Source of the DNA: Bolinopsis microptera
Taxonomy: Eukaryota; Ctenophora; Tentaculata; Lobata; Bolinopsidae
Assembly: GCF_026151205.1 (NCBI RefSeq)
Contig: NC_087081.1
Coordinates: forward strand, 11,967,113-12,031,112
Direction of reading: 5' to 3'
Length of the DNA stretch: 64,000 bases
Both the position numbers and the translations under genes were made by a program. Positions 54,201-64,000 of the stretch are shown piece by piece; within the stretch, counting starts at the first letter, position 1, and each line of letters starts with the position of its first letter. The notes under the pieces are model-generated. The model searched no databases and had not been told where the DNA came from. It saw nothing but the letters and a program-made list of their open reading frames with translations.

Positions 54201-54590
54201 CATCTCAATTCTCAATTTGTATCTTTTTTATGGGCATTAATGGCAGTATTTTAAAATTTTGCACATTAATGCCCATTAATGCACATTAATGTCCGTTGGT
54301 ACTCCCCCTCTTTAACAACATAATAGGATAGAATATTTTGATGTACCTTTTGAATGAATTCTGATAGTGATACGACTGAATTCTCCTTAGAACACGGTGG
54401 TATTTGCTTTATCAGGATTCAGGGCTTAACTTTCAGTTCTGTTCCTTTTACCAGGTTTCAGTCTCACGTTACTCCGCATTTACTTTTTAAAAATCTTATT
54501 TTTATCTGATATCGATTGATATTTGTAAAAAACGTTGAACTATTTAAGTATTGTCATATTCGTATCCTATTGTTTTAATCTAAAAAAACA
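54201..54590. other. No gene seen
   Basis: Low-complexity GCCCATTAATGCACATTAAT words occur at 54262-54295. Otherwise AT-rich with nothing recognisable. Confidence 0.5.
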
Positions 54591-56063
54591 CTTCCAGGGG
54601 AGAAGAGGAAAATGATCAGCTGATCTCCAGTCCTTCCAGGGGAGAAGAGGAAAACGATCAGCTGATCTCCAGTCCTTCCAGGGGAGAAGAGGAAAACGAT
54701 CAGCTGATCTCCAGTCCTTCCAGGGGAGAAGAGGAAAACGATCAGCTGATCTCCAGTCCTTCCAGGGGAGAAGAGGAAAACGATCAGCTGATCTCCAGTC
54801 CTTCCAGGGGAGAAGAGGAAAACGATCAGCTGATCTCCAGTCCTTCCAGGGGAGAAGAGGAAAACGATCAGCTGATCTCCAGTCCTTCCAGGGGAGAAGA
54901 GGAAAACGATCAGCTGATCTCCAGTCCTTCCAGGAGAGAAGAGGAAAACGATCAGCTGATCTCCAGTCCTTCCAGGGGAGAAGAGGAAAACGATCAGCTG
55001 ATCTCCAGTCCTTCCAGGAAAGAAGAGGAAAACGATCAGCTGATCTCCAGTCCTTCCAGGGGAGAAGAGGAAAACGATCAGCTGATCTCCAGTCCTTCCA
55101 GGGGAGAAGAGGAAAACGATCAGCTGATCTCCAGTCCTTCCAGGGGAGAAGAGGAAAACGAACAGCTGATCTCCAGTCCTTCCAGGGGAGAAGAGGAAAA
55201 CGATCAGCTGATCTCCAGTCCTTCCAGGGGAGAAGAGGAAAACGATCAGCTGATCTCCAGTCCTTCCAGGGGAGAAGAGGAAAACGATCAGCTGATCTCC
55301 AGTCCTTCCAGGGGAGAAGAGGAAAACGATCAGCTGATCTCCAGTCCTTCCAGGGGAGAAGAGGAAAACGATCAGCTGATCTCCAGTCCTTCAGGGGAGA
55401 AGAGGAAAACGATCAGCTGATCTCCAGTCCTTCCAGGGGAGAAGAGGAAAACGATCAGCTGATCTCCAGTCCTTCCAGGGGAGAAGAGGAAAACGATCAG
55501 CTGATCTCCAGTCCTTCCAGGGGAGAAGAGGAAAACGATCAGCTGATCTCCAGCAGAACGGTGAACAATTTGTTGATTTTGAAAAACGATCAGCTGATAA
55601 CCAGGGGAGAAGAGGAAAACGATCAGATGATCTACAGTCCTTCCAGGGGAGAAGAGGAAAACGATCAGCTGATCTCCAATCCTTCCAGGGGAGAAGAGGA
55701 AAACGAACAGCTGATCTCCAGTCCTTCCGGGGGAGAAGAGGAAAACGATCAGCTGATCTCCAGTCCTTCCAGGGGAGAAGAGGAAAACGATCAGCTGATC
55801 TCCAGTCCTTCCAGGGGAGAAGAGGAAAACGATCAGCTGATCTCCAGTCCTTCCAGGAGAGAAGAGGAAAACGATCAGCTGATCTCCAGTCCTTCCAGGA
55901 GAGAAGAGGAAAACGATCAGCTGATCTCCAGTCCTTCCAGGAAAGAAGAGGAAAACGATCAGCTGATCTCCAGTCCTTCCAGGGGAGAAGAGGAAAACGA
56001 TCAGCTGATCTCCAGTCCTTCCAGGGGAGAAGAGGAAAACGATCAGCTGATCTCCAGCAGAAC
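54591..56063 (+). repeat. 42-bp minisatellite, about 34 copies, with a 14-residue open repeat
   Basis: Unit: CCTTCCAGGGGAGAAGAGG, then AAAACGATCAGCTGATCTCCAGT. Every unit contains the 12-bp perfect palindrome GATCAGCTGATC. In frame it encodes SRGEEENDQLISSP repeats (acidic). Most copies are identical. Variant units (AGGAGAG, AGGAAAG, GAACAG) recur in blocks, showing segmental duplication: AGGAGA...AGGAAA at 54930-55020 resembles 55855-55940. One unit at about 55390 has lost a C, so no single frame spans the array. A closing module, CAGCAGAACG(G/C)TGAACAATTTG, occurs at 55551 and 56055. The frame from 55561 to 56124 is open for 187 codons. Whether this is an exon of a gene or a plain minisatellite is undecided. 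Confidence 0.8.
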
Positions 56064-57457
56064 GCTGAACAATTTGATGATCTTTTTTTTTGGAAAACGA
56101 TCAGCTGATTCCAGTGATGAGTGATCCCCAGGATTTTGGAAGACGATCAGCTGAACCCCAGGATTTTAGAAGACGATCACAGATCAGCTGATCCCAAGGA
56201 TGTTAATGATAATTGTCTTAAAGAAATGTGTTTGTTCATTTAATGACTATAGGTTCAAAAAGCTGCATTAAATATTGAGTTTTATTTCTCTTAGAGGTGC
56301 AAAATATTGCAATTTACTTTTATATCAAAAATAAAACATACTCCTATTAAATATAGATATTATAGGGCTTGTGTTAACCTATAACAGTAACACAGTGTTA
56401 GGTTGGAGGATCAGAGTAGAGGGTTGAATTTTGAACTGTCCGTCAGAGCCTTCTAGAGAACTTGCTAACCTTACTCTTAGTCACGTGAAAGTCAAGTGTT
56501 GAGTGATTTATCATCGAATCCTAAAGGTTTTGGTGTTGATATATTTGTTAATCAATAAATAATGAATAAGCAATAATATAGAAGTTTTAAAAAATTCTAA
56601 AACAATTTTAATTTAATTTCCCATTCATTTCAATAAGTGCACTCTATAAGTGTGTGTACTTAATTGAGCTGAACTCATACATCATACCCACATTTCATTT
56701 CAACTAAATTAATTTTCAAAATAATTGCATGATTGATAATAATATAATTACTTAATTAACAACTGACTGTATAATAATTGTGTAATCTCGAAATCACAAA
56801 ATTTCTATTGTCAACTCTTTAGTGTCAGTTTATGGATCTTTTTGTTCTTCTCCGTTACAAAGAACCCATTTAGTGATCGTGGCGTAAAAAATGTAAAATG
56901 TATAACCAGTTAGTAGTTACTCATTACTTTGACATAGAGAAAGAAATCAATCACGTAAACGTATATGAATGTGGCACATAAAAAAGATTAAAACATTCAA
57001 CATTGTGCATGTTGATCATAGATACAATGCAGTCTATTTCTATTTCCTATAATTTCGACTTCCTACAATTAAAATTTCGACTTCCTACTAATTGAAAACT
57101 CGTTATCAATAGCATGGTAATGTAATTAACAATGCTGTGATATAATTTAAGTTTAACCACAGTGCTAGCATTAGCAAGCGTGGCTGTCAATTTGATACGT
57201 TTTAAATAACTGATCACTAACTTCTAACGTATCTAACAATCTAAGATTTTATTTTGAATTCACGACCAAACTTCAAGTCTTCATCTTCTCGGGTTTGTAA
57301 CTTTATAAGCGATAAATAGAACTTATCAGCGACACTCAAAGCTGCAGCTCGTAGCTCGTTACCTAGCGACAGCATTCTATACTGCATCAATAGCCACTGA
57401 TTCAATAAATTCAATTTTTAAATGTACACCCTAGCAAAGATTTCAATTCCATGAAAA
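56064..57457. other. Intergenic, downstream of the aquaporin gene
   Basis: Diverged GATCAGCTGA words from the minisatellite continue to about 56200. The remainder is AT-rich without a recognisable gene. On the minus strand an AATAAA-type word at about 57245-57252 is a candidate polyadenylation signal for the aquaporin transcript, roughly 200 bp after its stop. Confidence 0.5.
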
Positions 57458-60400
57458 TTACTCATAAGCGACATCTCCGTTCGTTTTGTTGGAAATGACA
57501 ATATCTTGGGATGATATGGGTGTTGGAGGGTGGCTGGCAGGAAGACTCGGGGAGTGTCCGTCAAGCTCTATATTCGTCTCACCGTATTTGTCTTCAAACA
57601 CAGGTTTCAGGGGGAAGGAGAAAATAAGCTCGTAGGAGAATGCCCCAACAAAACTGGCCACAAGTGGGCCAACAATGTACACCTACAGATCAGAGGATTA
57701 GTTTCAAATCATTGAAAATCAAGATGTCTACAAACGCATCGTGGTGGCTAAATTAAAGGAATTGCACCTAATAAACCATCCGTTTAATTGAGTCACTAAT
57801 TCAATATGATACTATATCTGAAAGTTAAAACTTGTATACAGAATTCTAGAACCTTCACTTTGCAGCGTTAATTAATTATTATTAAGAGAGTCCTAACTCT
57901 CCTAGCGTCCTAAGATGGCGTTTCTCTTGTCTCATATATTGTACATATTGTACATATCTTATGTACTGTTTGTATTAAGATAAAAGATCGCTTACCCAAA
58001 TTCTGTGCGGAACGTGGTCCCCTATTGCGTTGACCATCAAGGCTCTGGCAGGATTTACACCACACCCGGTAAGGGGCAACTGCAATATTCGTACGATAAA
58101 AATGTGTAGTGTGTACAATAAGAACTCGTCCTTATACTACACCATGTGTGTTAATCAGTCGAACGACTGGTCTAACATTCGGCAGAATCTTTCAAAATGT
58201 GTTTTAAATATCGATTAAAACACGTGCATCAACTGGTAAATTCATAGCTCAAACATGAAATATGATTTATGGAGATTTCAACCATACATTCGCAATTCGG
58301 GTACTATTTCTAGCATCATTTACAGTGAAACAAATAGTAAAAACGAATGATACTTTTTATGGTAGGGTATCAGCACAAGAGCACGTGAAAACGTTATGTT
58401 TTGTACTCACCAAAGTGAGATGCACGACGAATACTGCGAGTCCGAGAGCTATCGGGTAATCATAGCTGGAGACCCTGCACTTTCTGAACGTATTTGTTGC
58501 AGCAAGGTACGTGAAAATTATCGAAAAACTTCCTGATAACAATATGATGAGGTAATACTAAGAGGTTAGGTAATAACTGATGCAATGTTGTATCTTGTAA
58601 CCTGCCGTCAATAAGCAGTGTTCATTTTGGAGCATTTAATTAATGTTCTTCGTATCTCATGTAAGAAATGGTAAAACGAACAAAAGCTTTCGAAATTGAA
58701 GTAAATCAAGATTAGGGCTTTTAAAGCTGTTATTATGAAATTTACCAATAAGTTCACACAAGAAACCGGCCCACTGTTGAACTTCATCTACTGATCCGTC
58801 TTTCTGTCTCAAATCTACCATTCCTGTCACTTCGCCGTTCAGCAAAAGTAATACACCTGAAAAGAATTTATTAATCGGGAGGTTTTCTCGTTATAATTCC
58901 TTATTGACAGTAATTTTATTCAATAATTTGGAAAGATCTTCGTAATATTAATAAAACTGTGTCAAAATATTGGGGAGATATCAGATGATCATCTTAATTA
59001 AATAAAAACTTTTCATTGCCCTTACAAGCTGCAAGAGTAGCGCCTAACACCTGCATTGCCCAGTACAAAAAGCACCTCACAAGCGAAATCCTCTGAGCGA
59101 AGAACATCGCCAGCGAAACTGCTGGGTTAAAATGAGCGCCGCTAATATCATGAAATATGTAGGCTGTGACGGCTGTAGCTGAAATATTATCGAATTTATT
59201 GTTACTGTGTTAATATTATAATAAACTTAATTTTATTATTTTTACCGCTATTATTTTGCTCGGTCTCTTGCTTGAAGAGAGTTCGCAAAGTGTATCAGAA
59301 CGTTTAAGATATCGCGGTATGCAACTGAAAGCTTGTTATATAGGATGTGGAGACTACCGGGGTTTTTGTACATGACGGTTGAAAACAAAAATATACAAGA
59401 TGAAGGGAAGGAAGGGGGGGTGGTGAGATTACCTGTGTGCTGTGTCATGCTCGGAAAACAATTAAATTTCACGAAATAGTATACCGTTAATTAACCGTAT
59501 ATCGTAGAATCATCGCAATAATCTTTTACGAGTAGAAACGATAGAATAATATACAAATGAAACACGAAGACTACTGAAAAGTGAAAAATAGGTTTCACGA
59601 AATAGATTAGTAGATTATCAGTGAAATTGTGAGATAAGGTTTGGTCACAATACGGTCACTATACGGCCTCTATACGGTCAATAAACGGCCACTATACGGC
59701 CACTATACGGCCACGATACAGCCTCTTTATATACAATATGAATAAACGGAAGAGGGGATCATTACGCGAAGATTACCGAAAAAGAGGTTTCACGAAATAG
59801 ACTAGTAGGTACATTATCAGGGAAATTTCGAGGTAGGGTTCGAACTTTGACCACTTTACAGTTTACTGCCATCATATGGCCTATAAACGGCCACTATACG
59901 GCTACGATACGGCATCTACAATCTATACGGCTTCTACAATCTATACGGCCACGATACGGCAACAGATCACTTAACAGGTGGGAACTTTAAACAGAGAGTT
60001 TCATCAACATGAGTTTCATGAAGGTCAGAACTTCAGAAGGGATATTTTTATCTTCTCAAGCATCAAGTATGCAGGAGGTTGAGGTTGTATTTGTAGAGAA
60101 GATTGAGAGCGTTTAACTGTTCGGACGACGAAAGGGGTGTTTCGAGTTGTTTGGATATTTTTGATATCCGTTGGGGTTCAGTGGTCACTAGATCTCGCCG
60201 TATAGTCGGCGTATAGTGGCCGTATAATAGTGGACGTATATAGTGACTGTATATGGCCGTATAGTGGCCGTATATAGGCCGTACAAAAAACACTACTATA
60301 GTACTTCCTACTACACTATAGCTATATTAGCTAACCTGAAAAACACCACAACTAAACTAACACTTACCTATTCCAAATCCTAGTGCCAAGTTTCCAGTTC

Positions 60401-60527
60401 CTCCAATACCAGCTCCAATACCCCAGAACACAACAGAGAAGGTTCCAAACAACTCCGCAATACATGCTCGCAACAGTTTGCCGCTCAAACGGTCAGATTT
60501 CCTTGGTAATATAGACCAGCCTCCCAT
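57458..60527 (-). CDS. Aquaporin (orthodox, water-selective type), six coding exons
   Basis: Exons on the minus strand: 60527-60368, 59178-59026, 58856-58746, 58532-58411, 58079-57996, 57682-57458, all with GT donors and AG acceptors and consistent phases. They give 855 bp, 284 aa, normal for the family. The start MGGWSILPRK is in a good context (GCAATGG). Six membrane spans and two half-helices carry SGAHFNPAVS (NPA at 71-73) and TGCGVNPARA (NPA at 191-193). The selectivity filter residues read as Phe51, His179, Cys188 and Arg194, the set of water-selective AQP1/AQP4-type channels. Cys188 corresponds to the mercury-sensitive Cys of AQP1. The C-terminal 45 residues are cytosolic, Pro/Ser-rich (PSLPASHPPTPISS). 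It would conduct water across the plasma membrane. No breaks are seen. A non-coding 5' exon is possible, since TTTGTTAG lies 6 bp before the ATG. Confidence 0.93.
59560..60295. repeat. Minisatellite of CTATACGGCCA words in aquaporin intron 1, in both orientations
   Basis: Between 59640 and 59960 about 15 words of CACTATACGGC / CTCTATACGGC occur with an 11-bp preferred spacing (TATACGGCCAC). Between 60190 and 60290 they recur in reverse complement (GTATAGTGGCC). The opposed arrangement suggests a foldback element inserted in the intron. A direct duplication of about 195 bp is also present (GGTTTCACGAAATAGA at 59591 and 59785). The whole block sits between coding exons 1 and 2 and does not touch splice sites. 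Confidence 0.75.
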
Positions 60528-60533
60528 TGCAAC

Positions 60534-63500
60534 CTAACAAACAATAACACGGTTCAATAATAATCTCAATATTAATTATATTATTCAAGTGTAAAACATA
60601 CGAGGACAGCGATTGAAGAAGGATGAAGCTGAGATTACAGGGAGTTAGGAAATACACCGATACGGTGAAACCCAATAATACAGGTTCAATTAATAGCTTG
60701 CATACGCTTAGGAACAGACAGGCCGTGACTAGATCCGTGACAACACTCACGAAAGAGTCACAACCTCTAAAAGTCTAAAGACACAACATAAAAACTCTCA
60801 TGATAGACGTGAAAACGTTCATGACCACTAAACAAAATACGTGACTCAAGTCGAGAGGGTTCGACAAATTTACGGGTCAAGTCACGATCCTTACATTCCG
60901 CGTATCGATGGTCATGGCACGGCTGTAAGTGAAGAAGGTATCAATAACAATAACCATAAAATAAACATATCGTTCGAGTGCGAACTGGATCTTGCAGATT
61001 GCAATATAAAAATACAATTATAGAATCTTGCTTTCATCAGTAAACTAATAAACATAGACAAAATTAGATTAAGTACACCTAAAATTAGACAAATCATGAC
61101 GTAATATCTTAGTATCTTAAATACGTGGCATAAAGTAAGGAATGCACCTCACAACCCACAGGGACTATGTAACCAACAAAAATAATGTGAATCGCATTAA
61201 AACAAGTTACACTCATGCATAGTTTCAAAATTACATAGGAACACACGGGCAAAATAACATAATATCCGTTTACCCTGAATCTCACGACAAGATATATCCA
61301 TGCTAGGGAATCAAATCTCTGTAAAAGCTTTAAAACGTGGAATGTGACAAAGGAATGGGGCAGCACACAGGCTGCAGACGAGGCAGGGAGAGAAATAGCT
61401 GGAATGCGGATCTAAATTCGGTGTGGCGTGATCACTGCAGATACACACACAAACGAGAACCATGGTCCGATAACAAACAATCATTTAGATCACTGTGCAC
61501 TACATCATGGGAGTTGAACTCGGTTTATAATTGACCTATAGTTATTGGTCCAACAATCAGCTCATTTTAATTCTTACTGGGGAGTGTGGTGAGATTGAAA
61601 AAAGAACAAAATCCTTTATATTGAAACCCCTTCTATTTACACTCAACTAAGTTTAGTTTTATTGCAAATTGGGTGCTTTTGAATTTCGACGAAGGGTCAG
61701 AATTTAGCGTCGTGTACAACCTTTCAACGTTACAATTTGTTATTTCCACCGCTCCACATTTTTTTGGCACAGCTACCAATTCTCAGTAATGACTGTTCGA
61801 AGAAGAAGCACTAATTAAATGGGGATGGAGTATTTTTTTTGTTCAATGAGGGCAAAATGTCGACAAAAATTGGTATCCAATATTCATGAACTGTTCAGTG
61901 GTCCAAAAACAATCCCTGTACCAATACTATACTTTTATCATCGAAAAAGAGGCAGTCCGGGTTTTCCTAAGAAGCTAGCTTCAACAAATCCCAAAGAACG
62001 ACTATATTATATACTTCGAGATCATCCTGGCAACAGTAAACAAAAATTCCTGAACGCCGAACTATTTTAATGATTGAAACATGATGAATGATCTCATTGA
62101 ACCTGAAGTAGATGAAGGTCCACTACGTAGGACAACAGTCAGCTGGGGAAAAAACTGGAGGTATAGAATTTCCATCACGATTGGATTATGGGAATTGTGG
62201 GACTAGCAATTTGATTACACCGCGCCAGGTCTTGTATAGCCATGTGATTGATAACCATATTTCCTGATTACTCTAACTGTGATTAACCGGGTAAAAGAGA
62301 AATCTAAATTAACGGCTCGTATAGAAATCTCCGCCATGGTTATTATACGCCACATGAGTGGACAGAGACAAAGTTAGGGATCAACCACATGAAGACCATT
62401 AAGTTTCAATGAAACAAGATCCAACTATCTCTTCGTGACTTCATCTCAACTATTTGGAAGAGTATTACAATTTTGATTACCTCCTCATTCTCCTGTAACT
62501 ATGTGGAAGGAATTCAAAGTATTTGAGGTATGTTTACATTGATCTAAGATAAACGCGTGTTAAGCTCAAACTTTAAATCATCTTAGTATTAGACGGGTGA
62601 TCCGATGTGAAGTATAGATTACTCTAATCGGTAGGTACTAGAAGTATAACTAGGCATGTCTAGAAGTACTAGGTATGTCTGATCCTTGGCAAGAAAACTT
62701 TAAAGCATTACGTATACGACATAAAAATTCACAGCCTCTGCTCATGTTCTTCTCGAATAGAATTTCACAATAATTTTCAATCTCAAGAAGTTTTGCTTGG
62801 TTGAGAAAATGTATCTTTTACACTTGCAAATATTAAAAATACCTCGCGATGGAATTAAGATTGAGTAAGACGGTCCTGCATATTGAAAAAATTATACACA
62901 TTTACAAAGAAATATCCTTTCAAATAATTGGTCGGGGCCAACCACTATATTTTCAACACGGATCACATTTCCTGACGGTACAACAATCAACTACCGCCGC
63001 GATAAAAAGCTAACGAGTAACGACCGCAGTTGCAATGGAATTCCAGCTAAGGCACACTGAGTATAAGCGACAAATGCTAGACAATAAACGTGAAACTGAA
63101 AGGTCCAAACAATAAACGTCCACCATGTGAAACGTTTACCCCCAATTAGCATCATCAAACACAAAGTTAAATAATAGCTCTTACATTCACTACCACATCA
63201 GTTTATAGGGCTGAGGCTAGGCTCACATACAATACCGTTACATGTTACACATGATATCTCATGAGATAAATGGGATTTAAATTTTAATACCGTTGTTATG
63301 GCTTAAGACCTTGTTTTTTGTGGTGGTTCTATTCAAGATACTTGTTATAATTATATCAATATAGCGCGTGCTAGGGTACAGACCAAGTCTAAAAACTAAA
63401 CCACATGTTAAACGTAAAACACTGAAGACTCCCCTGTCCGGTGGAATTCTCTTCAAACAAGGCAGAATAAGGATAGGTATTGGTTAAGTATGGCGAGGAC

Positions 63501-63859
63501 AGTAGGAAAGTATAATCACAGACTGGTGAATAGAACAGACTACAGAGTACATAGTTACAAAATGTACAGAGTGGCTCGAGTAGAGTGCAGCACTAGAACT
63601 CCAAATATTAACGACCCGCAAACTCACTATCAAAACATGGCTGGAGACTACAAAATTGAATGACAGATTGATCTGAACAATAATGGAACTAGCAAGTAGG
63701 AAGTACATACTTTGCGTGTGGTTGACAAACCCGGCCTGCGTCACTATATCTCGTTTGTCAATTCTTATAGTCCTAAATTTAGACGTTATGCTGAGGTAAA
63801 AATACCTCAGTAACTTTTGACATTTCTACCGACATTCTTGTCATTTTTACCATGACGCA
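60534..63859. other. Upstream region of the aquaporin gene; no gene seen
   Basis: No open frame here has a recognisable domain. The 83-codon frame at 61819-62070 (starting MGMEYFFCSMRAKC) has an ATG but no known motif and no sign of splice context, so I leave it uncalled. The stretch should contain the aquaporin promoter and any 5' non-coding exon. No TATA box or CpG-rich segment stands out. Confidence 0.5.
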
Positions 63860-64000
63860 CAGGGCCGTGCATTAACTAGTAAAGGAGTAAAATAAAACCT
63901 TACCGGGGCCCCGCGGCGCAGAGGGGCCCCTAAACTTAAAGATTTCAGTTTGTAAATTGACATGAACAGAAGTCGCCATGTATTAAGATCATAGTTGGTC
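63860..64000. mobile_element. Possible left end of a hAT-like element, cut by the window
   Basis: CAGGGCCGTGCATTAACTAG at 63860 followed by CCGGGGCCCCGCGGCGCAGA and GGGGCCCC has the look of hAT-type termini (CAGGG.CGTGC followed by a GC-rich GGGCCCC hairpin). The other end and target duplication would lie beyond 64000, so this rests on terminal pattern alone. Confidence 0.4.

Noticed and set aside
57530-57715. Plus-strand ORF over the last aquaporin exon
   Set aside because: Shadow of the real minus-strand exon, which has conserved aquaporin sequence.
61819-62070. 83-codon ORF upstream of the aquaporin gene
   Set aside because: No recognisable motif, repeat partner or splice context. Length is within chance for AT-rich sequence.

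Overview
The window is animal nuclear DNA, probably from a non-vertebrate metazoan. It has one clearly intact intron-bearing host gene, an orthodox aquaporin on the minus strand (57458-60527, six coding exons, 284 aa). A lysine/alanine-rich histone H1-like gene (42941-45628) is interrupted by a LINE. Nearly everything else is AT-rich repeat sequence: LINEs, Penelope-like retroelements, TA-flanked (Tc1/pogo-type) and hAT-like DNA transposons, satellites and large palindromes. The species cannot be named from sequence alone. The LINE, Penelope and pogo content would fit a cnidarian or another marine invertebrate, which is a weak inference.

Layout. 1-7.5 kb: a LINE tail, a small palindromic element, a palindromic Penelope-like insertion with 12-bp target duplications that itself contains a TA-flanked transposon carrying a HIRAN-like gene, then a 155-bp satellite. 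7.5-18.8 kb: two oppositely oriented copies of one TIR element, each full of GTCACA motifs about 150 bp apart. The second copy is split by a 2.48-kb palindromic hAT-like element with a perfect 8-bp target duplication. Between the two copies lie a G24 tract, a roughly 250-bp array and a 1.46-kb palindrome. 18.8-21.9 kb: repeat sequence carrying a 1.6-kb hAT-like element filled with a 57-60-bp array. 21.9-32.7 kb: a block whose base texture is abnormal (dense runs of 3-7 identical bases). It consists of corrupted copies of sequence that is clean elsewhere in the window and looks like unpolished consensus, so its ORFs should not be trusted. 32.7-36.4 kb: a complete-looking 3.7-kb LINE with an open 1098-codon ORF and a 7-bp target duplication.

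36.4-47.2 kb: pogo-like fragments, a LINE RT fragment, a 120-bp satellite with a 360-bp higher-order period, hairpins, a Penelope RT fragment, a foldback minisatellite element, the H1-like gene with its LINE insertion, and a 292-bp Penelope-tail hairpin. 47.9-54.2 kb: a long-TIR DNA transposon of no family I can name, with tandem repeats inside its terminal repeats and a broken Cys-rich gene. It was later hit by a pogo-like element and by a Tc1-like element. 54.6-56.1 kb: a 42-bp array encoding an acidic 14-residue repeat. 57.4-60.6 kb: the aquaporin gene, with a CTATACGGCC minisatellite in intron 1. The window ends in what may be the first bases of another hAT-like element.

The window's history is mostly nested insertion, and several events can be read exactly because empty-site or duplicated-target sequence is present. 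The best candidate for an undescribed system is the long-TIR element at 47.9-54.2 kb. Close behind are the evenly spaced GTCACA elements and the recurring design of palindromic elements built from 11-bp GC-rich repeats.
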